From Aquimarina amphilecti (lineage in GTDB: Bacteria; Bacteroidota; Bacteroidia; Flavobacteriales; Flavobacteriaceae), in contig NZ_FOAB01000003.1 of the NCBI RefSeq assembly GCF_900109375.1, forward strand, positions 84,620 to 148,619: DNA of 64,000 nt, given 5' to 3'. Both the position numbers and the translations under genes were made by a program. Below the pieces are notes generated by a model that was not told where the DNA came from, searched no databases, and saw nothing but the letters and a program-made list of their open reading frames with translations. Below are positions 24,639 to 33,778 of the stretch, piece by piece; the first letter of the stretch is position 1; each line of letters starts with the position of its first letter.

Positions 24639-25376
24639 ATGAAAGAATGGACTGAAATTCCAGATATTGAACTCTTTTCTGATGGAGGTGCTGAACCAAA
24701 CCCAGGAAAAGGTGGTTTTGGAGTAATATTATCATATAAAGGAAAACAAAAAGAATTTTTTAAAGGTTATGAATTAACTACCAATAACCGAATGGAATTA
24801 ATGGGAGTGATTTTCGGACTTGAACAATTAAAGACCAAATCTAATGTTCAAGTTTTTACAGATTCCAAATATGTGATTAATGGAATAACAAAAGGTTGGG
24901 CTGAAAAGTGGAAAAAAAACGGGTGGAAAAGAAAAAAGAATGTTCCTGCAATAAATAGTGATTTATGGGACAGATTATTAAATGCAATATCCAAACATAA
25001 TGTTGAATTTAATTGGGTTAAAGGTCATTCAGGACACACAGAAAATGAACGATGTGATACGCTCGCAAATAATGGAATAAATTCAAACGAACTTATCGAG
25101 GACGTTGGATATGAACCTAATGAAGTCGATACTGACCAAAGTTCATCTGCCAATACAACATTTACCCAAAAAAGCAAGGTAAAAATAGAAAACGTAGGAG
25201 ATGAATGTCGAAAATGTGGAGAACCTGTAATTAAGAAATCACCGAAAAAGAAAAAAGTTAAAGCAAATCAATCATATTATTTTGAATACTATCTATTTTG
25301 TCCTTCTTGTAAAACAATGTATTTCACTGAGGATGGAAAAAGAGAAATCGAAAACGAAAATAAACTTTTTGAATAA
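24639..25376 (+). CDS. RNase HI with C-terminal zinc-ribbon domain
   Basis: The 245-aa protein has an N-terminal RNase HI domain (residues 8-148) with the full catalytic set: Asp15 in FSDGGAEPNPG, Glu53 in RMELMG, Asp75 in TDSKYV, His130 in KGHSGH and Asp140 in CDTLAN. A Ser/Thr-rich linker leads to about 65 residues with CRKC (190, 193) and CPSC (221, 224), a four-cysteine zinc-ribbon pattern absent from house-keeping RNase HI. It cleaves RNA in RNA-DNA hybrids. It is probably an accessory copy carried as a cassette; the extra domain may add nucleic-acid binding. Confidence 0.92.
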   Translation: MKEWTEIPDIELFSDGGAEPNPGKGGFGVILSYKGKQKEFFKGYELTTNNRMELMGVIFGLEQLKTKSNVQVFTDSKYVINGITKGWAEKWKKNGWKRKKNVPAINSDLWDRLLNAISKHNVEFNWVKGHSGHTENERCDTLANNGINSNELIEDVGYEPNEVDTDQSSSANTTFTQKSKVKIENVGDECRKCGEPVIKKSPKKKKVKANQSYYFEYYLFCPSCKTMYFTEDGKREIENENKLFE

Positions 25377-25389
25377 AAAAATACGATTT

Positions 25390-25581
25390 GCCAACAATGG
25401 CTATAGTTAATACGGGTTTTGGTACTTAATCCAAAGTTTAGAGCTTTTAACCAAGTCCGCCAAATCTTTTGATTTGGCTTTAAAAATGAAAAAATAAAAC
25501 AAAATAAAAAGTTTTGGCTAAGTGCTTAATCGAAAGTTAATTACTTTTAATTCCCGTACTAAACATAGCCGAGACGTTAGC
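25390..25581 (+). repeat. attC-like imperfect palindrome (192 bp)
   Basis: The left end GCCAACAATGGCTATAGTTA is complementary, with a few bulges, to the right end ACTAAACATAGCCGAGACGT followed by TAGC. Internal CCAAATCTTTTGATTTGG is shared with the site at 23034. It sits between the RNase HI stop and the MEMO-like gene. Confidence 0.68.
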
Positions 25582-25670
25582 AGTAATCGAAAAATCGACA
25601 ACATATCCAAAAATCGTGAACTCTATAAAAAATTATTTTTTAGTATACGTTATTTAAAATAAAACTTTAT

Positions 25671-26750
25671 ATGCGACTAATCATTGTTATTATAGTGTGT
25701 ATCTGTTGTTTCAGTTGTAAAAACCAAACAATAGTAAAAAACGAAGTACAAGACCAAGCATTAGAAAAAAGAGTTAGACCTGTGCATGATACAATTGGTT
25801 TCACAAAATATAATTGGCAATTAGACTCTATTTATAACCGTTTAGGCATTAAGGATTCTAAAAATAGTATGCAATGGAAAGCAGCGGTAAGTCCACATGA
25901 CGATTACAAATACGCTGGACGTTTGTATTACGAATCACTTAAAGGAATTAATGCTAACACTATTATTCTCGTTGGTGTTGCTCATCGCGCTCGAAACTTT
26001 AATCTTCAAGACAAAATCATTTTTGGAGATTTTACACATTGGGAATCTCCTTATGGTGATTTAAAAGTGTCTGATATAAACTCTGAAATTATTGAGCAAC
26101 TTCCAAAATATTCATACCTGGTTCATAACGATATGCAAGAACTAGAACATTCTTTAGAAGCAATTGTACCCTTTTTACATCGGAAAAATAAAAATCTAGA
26201 AATTATCCCAATACTTGTACCCTATATAAATTATTCATTGATTGATGTCATAGGTAATGACCTTTCTATTGTGGTGTCAAAAATTTTAAAAGAAAAGAAT
26301 CTTGCCTATGGAAAAGATGTAGCAGTTGTCATTTCTAACGATGCCGTTCATTATGGTAATGAAGAATGGGGTAGAGATTTAGCCCCTTTTGGAGTTGATG
26401 ATAAAGGCACTAAAAAAGCTAGAGCTATAGATATGGAGATTATCGAGAAGTGTTTAGTAAACGAAATTAGTAATGAAAAAATAAAAACGTTTACAGAATA
26501 CACCGTGCAAACTAATGATTATAAAGAATACAAATGGGTTTGGTGTGGTCGTTATTCTGTACCTTTTGGAGTGAGTTTTGCAAATAAATTAAATCAGGCA
26601 TTACATAATAAACCGTTACAAGGAACTTTTTTAGATTATCAATCGAGTATAGATCATGAGCTTATAACAGTAGAAGACTTAGGAATGGGAACTACAGCTA
26701 TCGCAACTCAAAAACACTGGGTCGCTTATGCGAGTATCAAATATGAATAG
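25671..26750 (+). CDS. MEMO-like (AmmeMemoRadiSam system protein B) lipoprotein
   Basis: The 359-aa protein has a lipoprotein-type signal (CCFSC). The body matches the MEMO1 family: AAVSPHDDYKYAGRLYYESL, IILVGVAHRARN, LEHSLEAIVPFLH with the conserved His, and VVISNDAVHYG. The MEMO fold resembles extradiol dioxygenases with a metal site built from these histidines. The usual partners (AMMECR1, radical SAM) are absent nearby, and an exported MEMO protein is uncommon. Enzymatic role unknown. Confidence 0.85.
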   Translation: MRLIIVIIVCICCFSCKNQTIVKNEVQDQALEKRVRPVHDTIGFTKYNWQLDSIYNRLGIKDSKNSMQWKAAVSPHDDYKYAGRLYYESLKGINANTIILVGVAHRARNFNLQDKIIFGDFTHWESPYGDLKVSDINSEIIEQLPKYSYLVHNDMQELEHSLEAIVPFLHRKNKNLEIIPILVPYINYSLIDVIGNDLSIVVSKILKEKNLAYGKDVAVVISNDAVHYGNEEWGRDLAPFGVDDKGTKKARAIDMEIIEKCLVNEISNEKIKTFTEYTVQTNDYKEYKWVWCGRYSVPFGVSFANKLNQALHNKPLQGTFLDYQSSIDHELITVEDLGMGTTAIATQKHWVAYASIKYE

Positions 26751-26847
26751 ATCTGTAATTCTTGATGGTGTTAAAATTAGAAAAGAAGTCGTAAAGAAAA
26801 TTCCACAACACAATTTAATTACGACCATGAAAGAATCGTCTATTTGA
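26743..26847 (+). pseudogene. short ORF, possible FolD N-terminal remnant
   Basis: The 34-codon ORF overlaps the end of the MEMO-like gene. It encodes MNRSVILDGVKIRKEVVKKI and a short tail; ILDGxKI..EV resembles the first strand and helix of FolD. It is too short to function as FolD and may be a relic. Low certainty. Confidence 0.25.
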
Positions 26848-27151
26848 GCAGACAAGTAATGCATATTAAATCGAAATAAACAATAAAAACAGCTGTATGG
26901 TACTGTTGATAATCTAGTCAAAGGTAGAAATTCAGCAGTTTTAATTGCCGTACTAACCATAGCCGAGAGCCACCCTCCATAATAACCAAAAGCCCAGCTA
27001 CTACATTAAAAATTTACACTTCTTTGACATGGTTTTACATTTTATACAGCAAAAGAGCTATAAAAAGTATTTAATTTTGAATTTGGAGAAATTTTTTAAA
27101 AATGGACCGAAAATGAGAAAAAATAAAATAGTTAACATCAACCAATAAAAA
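26848..27151. other. spacer with degenerate cassette-site end
   Basis: Positions 26945-26970 read TTGCCGTACTAACCATAGCC and GAGAG, closely matching the right end of the palindrome at 25390-25581, but the GTTAGC core is replaced. The stretch 26985-27090 resembles 24405-24530 (TTTACATTTTATACAGCAAA and TTTTGAATTTGG). This is a degraded cassette junction plus a repeated leader. Confidence 0.45.
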
Positions 27152-27841
27152 ATGAGCCATAGACTATTCATAATACTTTTATTTTTTATGTTTCGACTAT
27201 CGTGGTCTCAACACTGTGAGTATAAAACTCGAATAATAGAAGATGAACTACAAGGTAGGTATGAGTTTATTGACAGCGCAGCTTACGAAAAACATAAAAA
27301 AATTGCAGAAAAGTTCATAGATTTCACTCCTGCCAATGAACAGAAAATAATAACCACCTATCCCAAAACATTTAAACTCAACGATTCTTGTTACACCTTT
27401 AATAAAAAGTTTACTTATAGTACTACCAATTACAGAAGAATACTAAAAGCATGTAATATAAACGGTAGTGTCCCCAAAGAATCATTAGGCTACCAGTTTA
27501 AGGGTATTTATTTTAATCATGTACTGATAGAAGTATCTGGTTATGAGCACTGGGGGTATCTTTCGGTTGACTTAGAGAATGAAGAGACCCTTTATACCTT
27601 AGGCAAACCATTAAGTTCGAAAGGAAAAACAGCCATTTCTTATTCAAACTATTATAGCGAGGAAGAAATTACGATAACTGATCTAAAAATAAACAAACAA
27701 TACACTATAGGTATAGAAGATCTGGTAACAGCAGAATCTTATGTAATAAAGGATGTATATTACTTAAAACTTACATCCAACATGCGTCCTAATTGCTACA
27801 AAAAAATAAAATATTTAAAATTGCAATTAACTGATCAATAG
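27152..27841 (+). CDS. secreted hypothetical protein, 229 aa
   Basis: It has an N-terminal signal peptide (about residues 1-19, ending SWSQ). The mature domain is beta-rich, with three or four cysteines. No family recognised. The sequence 'YEHWGYLSVDLENEETLYTLGKPLSSKGK' and a final RPNCYKKIKYLKLQL strand suggest an Ig-like or lectin-like exported domain. It is followed closely by another exported-protein gene. Confidence 0.5.
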   Translation: MSHRLFIILLFFMFRLSWSQHCEYKTRIIEDELQGRYEFIDSAAYEKHKKIAEKFIDFTPANEQKIITTYPKTFKLNDSCYTFNKKFTYSTTNYRRILKACNINGSVPKESLGYQFKGIYFNHVLIEVSGYEHWGYLSVDLENEETLYTLGKPLSSKGKTAISYSNYYSEEEITITDLKINKQYTIGIEDLVTAESYVIKDVYYLKLTSNMRPNCYKKIKYLKLQLTDQ

Positions 27842-27910
27842 ATATAAAAATGAAAAAGTAAGGTAACATTTTACCGCGAGATGATACATACACTAAACAT
27901 TGCCAAAAAT

Positions 27911-28402
27911 ATGAAAAGATATATTTCATTAATAGCTATATTGACTATCGTAAGTGCCTTTTCTCAGGAAAAAAAAACAATATTTCAACCCGAATTTGCT
28001 TCTTTCACCATCCAATGTGAAAAAATTGGACGAACTATAGTTGATAAAAATAGTATCTCTGATGTCACTGAATGGTACGAAGGTGAAAAACTACAAGAAA
28101 CAATCTCCAAAATTTCTAAACTAGAGTCTGATATAAATGCCTCTCCTCTTAAAGTTACTTATTACTTAGTTCTTATAAATGAAGAACGCCCGGTGTACAC
28201 ATTTCATTTTTTTAATAAAGAAACTAAAGAGGAATTTGGACAATTATTCCTGCTTTTCAAGAATAGAGATAATGTTTTGATAGATGAAATACGATTAGTG
28301 GATAAAACTGGATTGGAAAAAATCAAATCTGAATCCGAAAAAGATTCTGAGTTCAAAAATATTCCTCTACCTCCTCCACCGCCACCGATTATAAAAAATT
28401 AA
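27911..28402 (+). CDS. secreted hypothetical protein with proline-rich end
   Basis: I start it at the ATG at 27911, where a clean signal peptide begins (MKRYISLIAILTIVSAFSQ), not at 27881. The mature part is about 144 aa, acidic, with strands such as 'LKVTYYLVLINEERPVYTFHF', and ends in a run of seven prolines before IIKN. No family recognised. It lies in the cassette region on the same strand as its neighbours. Confidence 0.5.
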   Translation: MKRYISLIAILTIVSAFSQEKKTIFQPEFASFTIQCEKIGRTIVDKNSISDVTEWYEGEKLQETISKISKLESDINASPLKVTYYLVLINEERPVYTFHFFNKETKEEFGQLFLLFKNRDNVLIDEIRLVDKTGLEKIKSESEKDSEFKNIPLPPPPPPIIKN

Positions 28403-28404
28403 AA

Positions 28405-28576
28405 CGTATGATAATAATATATATGCGATAATAGTAGATTCTTAATCAATCCAAAGGTTCGTATATATTTGCAAAGGCGCAATGATTATTAAATAAAAAA
28501 CACTAATCAATACGCAGAAAACGTCTGCGGTTAGGTAACAATTTGAGCAGCTAGGACACATATATTAAACGTTAGC
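28405..28576 (+). repeat. attC-like palindromic spacer
   Basis: It starts with ATGATAATAATATATATGCG after the proline-rich protein and ends ACATATATTAAACGTTAGCT before the next gene. The core GTTAGC, the CCAAAGGTT segment and the GCGCAATG/CGCAGAAAA pair are shared with the site at 30322-30490. Confidence 0.6.
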
Positions 28577-28583
28577 TAAAATT

Positions 28584-29510
28584 ATGAAAAACACACTTTA
28601 TTTTATAATCTTAATTCAACTATTAAGTTGTAAAACCGATGTAGATTTAAAAAAAAATGAGGATTCAACAACTTATGAAAAATCTACTGAAATAAAGGAA
28701 TTAAATAATAACATTAAATATGTTATAGCTAAGTCAGGACTTAATTTCAGAAAAAAACCTAAAGGTAAAATCATTGGAAAATTTGAATTTGGAGAAAAAG
28801 TAGAAGTAGTAAAAAAAACTAATATATTCGAAAGTATTACTGATGAAAATAAACAGATAAAAGGAGAATGGTTAGGCGTACTAACAAAAAATCAATCAAA
28901 TGTTAAATATGTTTTTGGTGGTTTTTTAGCAAATAGAAAAGAGTTTGAAATAATTGGTAAAGACTTCTTAAATCTCATCTCTTCAGATTATGAAGTAGAA
29001 TATAAGACAGAAGGAGATTTAAATGGCGATAAAATAAATGATATTGCGATAGTTGTAAAAAGAAAAGTAAACTTTAACGGTAATCGAGATGTTATTATCT
29101 TATTAAAGGATAATAATAACATCTATAGACTAGATAAAATCTCTAAAACTGTTTTTCCTTCAAAATACTATTCTGACTCAAGTGAATCTTATGAAAACAG
29201 CTACGATATAGAGGATATAACTATAGCGAATAATGAACTAATAATAGAATTATATGGAGTAGGTGTAGTAGGAAATAATGTATCTAAATTTAAGTATTTT
29301 GGAAAAAAATTGCTTTTAACTAATATCGAAGTTTCCGCCAATGGTGCTGGAGAACATTACAAATCAAACTATAATGTAATTAATGGTGAAATAATTACAG
29401 AAATAACTAATCTTTTAAATGAAAATATATCTACGGAAACTACAACAAAACAAATTGAAAAAAAAGAATATAAGTTTGAAGATTCTAATCCTAGAAATAT
29501 AAATTATTAA
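28584..29510 (+). CDS. SH3-domain lipoprotein
   Basis: The 308-aa protein has a lipoprotein signal (LLSC, Cys16). It contains a bacterial SH3-like domain (about residues 45-115; AKSGLNFRKKPKGKIIGKFEFGEKV) and a C-terminal domain with GDLNGDKINDIAIVVKRK, a calcium-binding FG-GAP/dockerin-like strand-loop often seen in Bacteroidetes surface proteins. Likely cell-envelope located; ligand unknown. It is a single-gene cassette. Confidence 0.65.
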   Translation: MKNTLYFIILIQLLSCKTDVDLKKNEDSTTYEKSTEIKELNNNIKYVIAKSGLNFRKKPKGKIIGKFEFGEKVEVVKKTNIFESITDENKQIKGEWLGVLTKNQSNVKYVFGGFLANRKEFEIIGKDFLNLISSDYEVEYKTEGDLNGDKINDIAIVVKRKVNFNGNRDVIILLKDNNNIYRLDKISKTVFPSKYYSDSSESYENSYDIEDITIANNELIIELYGVGVVGNNVSKFKYFGKKLLLTNIEVSANGAGEHYKSNYNVINGEIITEITNLLNENISTETTTKQIEKKEYKFEDSNPRNINY

Positions 29511-29517
29511 AACTATT

Positions 29518-29700
29518 GCCAACAATGGTTATAATTAATACGGGGTTGGCCGTTTAAGGCATATAAGCTAACTCTGTCAAATTTTTAATTTGGCTTTAAA
29601 AGCAGAAAAGGTAAATCAAAATATAAAAATTTGGCTCGGTGTTAAATCCAAAATGTAGTATCTTTTTACACGCTACGATTTTATACACTAGCCGCTAGCA
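29518..29700 (+). repeat. attC-like palindromic spacer
   Basis: It begins GCCAACAATGGTTATAATTA and TACGGGG after the SH3 lipoprotein, has CAAATTTTTAATTTGGC in the middle, and ends TACACTAGCCGCTAGCA before the RDD gene. It is closely related to the site at 25390-25581 on the left arm; the right core is GCTAGC, not GTTAGC. Confidence 0.55.
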
Positions 29701-29715
29701 TTAATATAAAACTGA

Positions 29716-30312
29716 ATGGAAAACGAATTTCTAGAAGTTATGTCCCAACAGACTGACGAACAGCTAATAAAAATATTGACTGTAGAAAGAGAAAAATACA
29801 ATCCCCTCGCAATCGAGGCAGCTGAATCAGAAATAAAAAAGCGGAATATTGATACTTCGGACTTTGAACAAATTAGAGAAAAAGTTGTTGTCGAAAAAGA
29901 ACAAATGGAAAAAGTTAATTCTAACGTTGTTGGTTCCGGAATTCGATTTGTAAATTTTTTAATTGACTTCATTGTATGGTTAATTCTAGCATTTATTGTA
30001 AGTTTTGTAATTGAACTTTTCATTCAACCTACTGACCAAGGAATGATTTCTCTAATTGGCTACATTTTGATTTTTGGAACATTTATCGCTTACTATGCGA
30101 TAATGGAAATAAAATTCCAGAAAACTATTGGGAAATTTGTTACAAAAACAAGAGTTATAAAAATGAACGGAGAAAAACCCACGAATGGTGATATTATTAT
30201 CCGAACTTTTTGCCGACTTATACCATTTGATAGACTCTCTTTTCTATTTGTAAAAAATGGAATTCATGATTATTTATCGAAAACAAATGTGATTAAAGAC
30301 TCTGCAGAATAA
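29716..30312 (+). CDS. RDD family membrane protein
   Basis: The 198-aa protein has an N-terminal soluble helical part (residues 1-70) resembling 'L..i...R..Y...A...a..El..R' DUF-type helices. The RDD domain follows from VVGSGIRFVNFLIDFIVW, with three or four membrane helices and the conserved 'QKTIGKFVTKTRVI' segment. RDD proteins are thought to act in transport or ion exchange. Cassette-borne, single gene. Confidence 0.8.
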   Translation: MENEFLEVMSQQTDEQLIKILTVEREKYNPLAIEAAESEIKKRNIDTSDFEQIREKVVVEKEQMEKVNSNVVGSGIRFVNFLIDFIVWLILAFIVSFVIELFIQPTDQGMISLIGYILIFGTFIAYYAIMEIKFQKTIGKFVTKTRVIKMNGEKPTNGDIIIRTFCRLIPFDRLSFLFVKNGIHDYLSKTNVIKDSAE

Positions 30313-30321
30313 AAGACTAAT

Positions 30322-30490
30322 GCTAATATTATATATATGATCATAGCAGTAAAATGATCAATCGAATGGTTGTTGTATTTTTGATAAGACGCAACGCTTT
30401 CAGAAAGTAAAAGTTAGCAACCAATGCGCAGAAAATGTAGATAGTTAGGTTACACTTTGCCTTCCTACAGCACATAAATTAAACGTTAGC
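30322..30490 (+). repeat. attC-like palindromic spacer
   Basis: It begins GCTAATATTATATATATGAT after the RDD gene and ends CATAAATTAAACGTTAGCAA twelve bases before the acetyltransferase ATG. It shares AATGCGCAGAAAA and the GTTAGGT(T/A)ACA segment with the site at 28405. Confidence 0.62.
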
Positions 30491-30501
30491 AATAATTAAA
30501 A

Positions 30502-31041
30502 ATGAAGTTTGAAGAAATAATAACTGACAGATTAATTTTAAGAAAATTTACTCAAGAAAGTTTTGATTCTATCTATTCTGATATGTCTCAGGATGAACAA
30601 TTAGTTATTCTTGGCTTAAATTCGATTGAAAAATTAGTGGAAGAAAAAGAAAAGTATAAAAAAGGCCTTTCTACACATAATAAGAAATTCCTTTACCATC
30701 AATTAATTGATAAAAAAACAGCTGCGATTATTGGTTGGTGTGGATTTCATACTTGGTACACTGACCACAATAGAGCAGAAATAGGATATGGACTGTTTGA
30801 TGATAACTATAAAAATAAAGGCATTATGTCAGAAGCAATAGTATCAATTGTTAATTATGGGTTTAACAATATGAACTTAGAAAGAATAGAGGCATTTGTA
30901 AGCCCAAATAACACGCCTTCGATAAAGCTGCTAAAAAGAATGAAATTCGAGAAAGAAGGCTTTTTAAAACATCATTATTTTGATAATAATAAAATGGATG
31001 ATTCAATAGTTTTTGCGCTATTGAAATCTGAATATAAATAA
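30502..31041 (+). CDS. GNAT family N-acetyltransferase (RimJ/RimL-like)
   Basis: The 179-aa protein matches the RimJ/RimL-type GNAT fold: TDRLILRKFTQESFDSIYSD, GWCGFHTWYTDHNRAEIGYGL, the acetyl-CoA pyrophosphate loop DDNYKNKGIMSEA (the usual R/Q-x-x-G-x-A/G pattern), and the C-terminal 'LERIEAFVSPNNTPSIKLLKR'. It transfers acetyl from acetyl-CoA to an amine; substrate unknown. Cassette-borne; such acetyltransferases are frequent cargo of integron arrays. Confidence 0.9.
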   Translation: MKFEEIITDRLILRKFTQESFDSIYSDMSQDEQLVILGLNSIEKLVEEKEKYKKGLSTHNKKFLYHQLIDKKTAAIIGWCGFHTWYTDHNRAEIGYGLFDDNYKNKGIMSEAIVSIVNYGFNNMNLERIEAFVSPNNTPSIKLLKRMKFEKEGFLKHHYFDNNKMDDSIVFALLKSEYK

Positions 31042-31446
31042 CAATTACCAACTACACGCATAGTTTATTACTTGATGGTTTTTAAAATCTATCAAGAAAA
31101 TTCTAGCGAATTTCTTAATCACAGTCTCTTTTTATTATCTTGGTTCTTATAGCAACTAACCATACACAAGACCGCTACCATCCATTCCAGAGCATTATTG
31201 GAATAAAAAACTAGTTTATTTTTTTGAGTTTATTTTAAACTTTAAGAATGAAAAGTCACAAAAAAGAAGTCTACACGCTATATCTCTCAATTTTATTAAA
31301 AAAAACCTCTGAACTGAATTAAAATCAAAACAGAATAGTCAGCTAAAGAAACGCTACTCATTCGATAAATATTAACAAAATCGCAACAACATTTATATAA
31401 TTTATTAAATGCTTAAATTAGTCCCAAACTCAAATTGTATTGACAA
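31042..31446. other. intergenic stretch with degraded cassette-site halves
   Basis: No gene seen. CAATTACCAACTACACGCAT after the acetyltransferase stop resembles a left site end. AGCAACTAACCATACACAAG near 31151 resembles the degraded right end at 26950 (ACTAACCATAGCC). The remainder is AT-rich and must hold the promoter of the LytTR gene. Confidence 0.35.
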
Positions 31447-32184
31447 ATGAATAAACTTAATCCCTCCATAAAACATCACTTATTGATAGGGGTATTTATA
31501 GGAATTTGGATGTTCTGTTTTGTTTACTTTATAAAACCATTTGAGATTGAATTCTTTTCGAATACCAATTGGGTAGGCCTCGGAATTGGGTTTTCATTTC
31601 TTACATTTTTGTGTTACGGTATTGTAGCTGTGATACAAAACAGGGTCTATAAAAAGATATTGAGATGGAATGTTTTTTTTGAAATTATAACGATTCTATG
31701 TTTATGCTTGATTTTGAATATTGTTTTCTATAAGTATTCTAAAAGTTCAATTATAAATAGTGTCTATAATTTTTCTTTCTTTTCTTTTCTATTTGCTAAG
31801 ACATCTATTGTATTAGTCCCGTTATTAATATTCTCTAGACTATATGTCGTAAGACTTATCCCTCCTAAAGAGATCCTACTCACTATACGAGGTGATAATA
31901 AACTAGATATTCTTAAAGTATACCCTTCAGATTTAGTAAGTGCATCTAGCTCTCAAAACTATGTAGAGATTTTCTATTTAGATAATGGAGAGTTAAGTTC
32001 AAAACTCATTCGTTCTTCATTAAAAAAGTTGCATCAAGAGATCCCTTTTTTAGTACAAGTGCATCGTTCTCACTTTATAAATCCAACACATTTTAAGTCG
32101 TGGAAAAACCAAAATACGATTTTCCTTACCCAAATGGAGGTTAGTGTTTCTAAAAATTATAAAGATAGTATTCTAGCCTTATAA
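31447..32184 (+). CDS. LytTR-family membrane-bound transcription regulator
   Basis: The 245-aa protein has four predicted membrane helices (about residues 12-30, 43-63, 77-96 and 108-130) and a C-terminal LytTR DNA-binding domain (about 148-245). The domain contains VSASSSQNYVEIFYLDNGEL, LIRSSLKKLHQEIPFLVQVHRSHFIN and the final basic strand. Such one-component regulators sense a membrane signal. It precedes a secreted esterase gene by 122 bp and may control it. Confidence 0.82.
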   Translation: MNKLNPSIKHHLLIGVFIGIWMFCFVYFIKPFEIEFFSNTNWVGLGIGFSFLTFLCYGIVAVIQNRVYKKILRWNVFFEIITILCLCLILNIVFYKYSKSSIINSVYNFSFFSFLFAKTSIVLVPLLIFSRLYVVRLIPPKEILLTIRGDNKLDILKVYPSDLVSASSSQNYVEIFYLDNGELSSKLIRSSLKKLHQEIPFLVQVHRSHFINPTHFKSWKNQNTIFLTQMEVSVSKNYKDSILAL

Positions 32185-32306
32185 TTTTCGTACCTGAAAA
32201 ATCATCTTTCGTACCAAGCCCATATTATTTAATGGTTTGAAGCTTTTTTAAATGTATTTTTATCCCGTTATACTATTATTAACGATTCTTCAAAAAAGCT
32301 TCATAA

Positions 32307-33521
32307 ATGAAAAACATATCATTATTACTCGTTCTTATAAGCATACATTTTCAGAGCAATGCTCAGTTTTGTAAAAACGAAAAAAATGAAATAGTTATTG
32401 GAATCACAGATTCTTTATATTCTCATGTACTTAAAGAACAACGTGATATTTGGGTACATCTTCCTGAAGAAATAGAAGAAGGAAAAAAATATCCTATAAT
32501 ATATGTATTGAATTCTCCACGGCATTTTTATCCCGTTACAGGCATGTTAAAACTATTAGAAGATTTTGATATCCCAAAGTCTATTGTTGTGGGAATTACT
32601 AATACAGATAGCACTAGAGATTTTACTCCTACAAATGTTCTTGTAGGTCGTCAGGGACATTCTGTTGAAACTTCTGGTGGCGCTTCTAATTTTCTAGAAT
32701 TTATGCAGTGCGAACTTGCTCCATATCTTGAAAATAAATACCCTGCAGATAAAATGAGCACCATTTTAGGGCATTCGCTAGGAGGTCTTTTTACGATATA
32801 TGCCTATGTAAATCATCCAGATGTTTTTGACAATTATCTAGCTATAGACCCCAGTCTTTGGTGGGATAAAGAAAATCTAATCAAGAAATCTAAAAAGTTA
32901 CTTAAAAAAGATAATTATCAAAACAAATCATTACATCTTGCTGTAGCAAATAGTTATAACGTAGACACTGTTAAAGTGAGGAGAATGGATGATGAACCCA
33001 CGGAAGGGTTAAGAGCCAATCTTAAGTTTCACGATATACTGGTAGAAAATCAAAACCATCTTGAAACATCATGGAAGTATTATCCAGAAGAAGATCACGG
33101 AGGTATCGTAACACTGGGGATGTACAATGGTTTGCGATCTGTATATAAATGGTATAAGTTCAAAGAAAGATGGCGTTTTAACACTCCAAAAAGATATAGT
33201 AAAGAAGAGCTAACACAACCTTTTTATACTCACTTTAATAAACTTAGTATTCGGTTTAAACGTGATATGAAACCAAAATGGGAATTTGCAAATGATTTAG
33301 GATTTTTCATGTTAGACGTACACGATTTACCTAAAAAAGCCAAAGCCTATCTGGATATTAACCTACATTTTTATCCAGGAGAATCTAGAAGTTATGTAGC
33401 AATGGGTGATTTTTACTCAAAAACAAAGGAAAAGAAAAAAGCCATAGAACAATATCAAAAAGCTATTGAAATAGATGGCAATAAAGATGCTAAAAAAAAG
33501 CTCAAAAAATTAACTAAATGA
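32307..33521 (+). CDS. secreted esterase (putative esterase family) with TPR end
   Basis: The 404-aa protein has a signal peptide (ending SNAQ). Its alpha/beta hydrolase core is of the Fes/IroE/EstD 'putative esterase' type: IWVHLPEEIEEGKKYPIIYVL, nucleophile elbow GHSLGGLFT, 'AIDPSLWWDKENL', and HGGIVTLGMYNGLR for the catalytic His. A TPR-like C-terminus (about 340-404) has YVAMGDFYSKTKEKKKAIEQYQKAI split over two helices. It is located in the periplasm or at the surface; substrate unknown. Confidence 0.87.
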   Translation: MKNISLLLVLISIHFQSNAQFCKNEKNEIVIGITDSLYSHVLKEQRDIWVHLPEEIEEGKKYPIIYVLNSPRHFYPVTGMLKLLEDFDIPKSIVVGITNTDSTRDFTPTNVLVGRQGHSVETSGGASNFLEFMQCELAPYLENKYPADKMSTILGHSLGGLFTIYAYVNHPDVFDNYLAIDPSLWWDKENLIKKSKKLLKKDNYQNKSLHLAVANSYNVDTVKVRRMDDEPTEGLRANLKFHDILVENQNHLETSWKYYPEEDHGGIVTLGMYNGLRSVYKWYKFKERWRFNTPKRYSKEELTQPFYTHFNKLSIRFKRDMKPKWEFANDLGFFMLDVHDLPKKAKAYLDINLHFYPGESRSYVAMGDFYSKTKEKKKAIEQYQKAIEIDGNKDAKKKLKKLTK

Positions 33522-33778
33522 AAATTGAGCCCTCTGGAAAATACAGTCGTCTAGGTAACTAAAAACACAAAAAATGCTAAGGTATTCTAGGATAATTTGA
33601 ACTTGAAAAATCAACAAAATGGCAACACAGTATAAAATTAATTGCTAGTGCTGGTCTACTTATTAAAATTCTTACGAATTTTATATGCTGTTTGTTTTTA
33701 ACTAAATTAGTTGCTGAAACACGCTACGTTTCATATACTAGAACATTTTGTATAATTAAGAAATTTAACCGACCTTAA
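33522..33778. other. spacer with degraded cassette palindrome
   Basis: From about 33621 (GGCAACACAGTATAAAATTA) to 33763 (GCTACGTTTCATATACTAGA and ACATTTTGTAT) the ends resemble cassette-site arms, but the core triplet is lost. AAAATTCTTACGAATTTT inside it is a short palindrome. No gene seen. Confidence 0.4.

Noticed and set aside
26743..26847. Functional folD gene
   Set aside because: Only about 20 residues resemble the FolD beginning; the catalytic and NADP-binding parts are absent.
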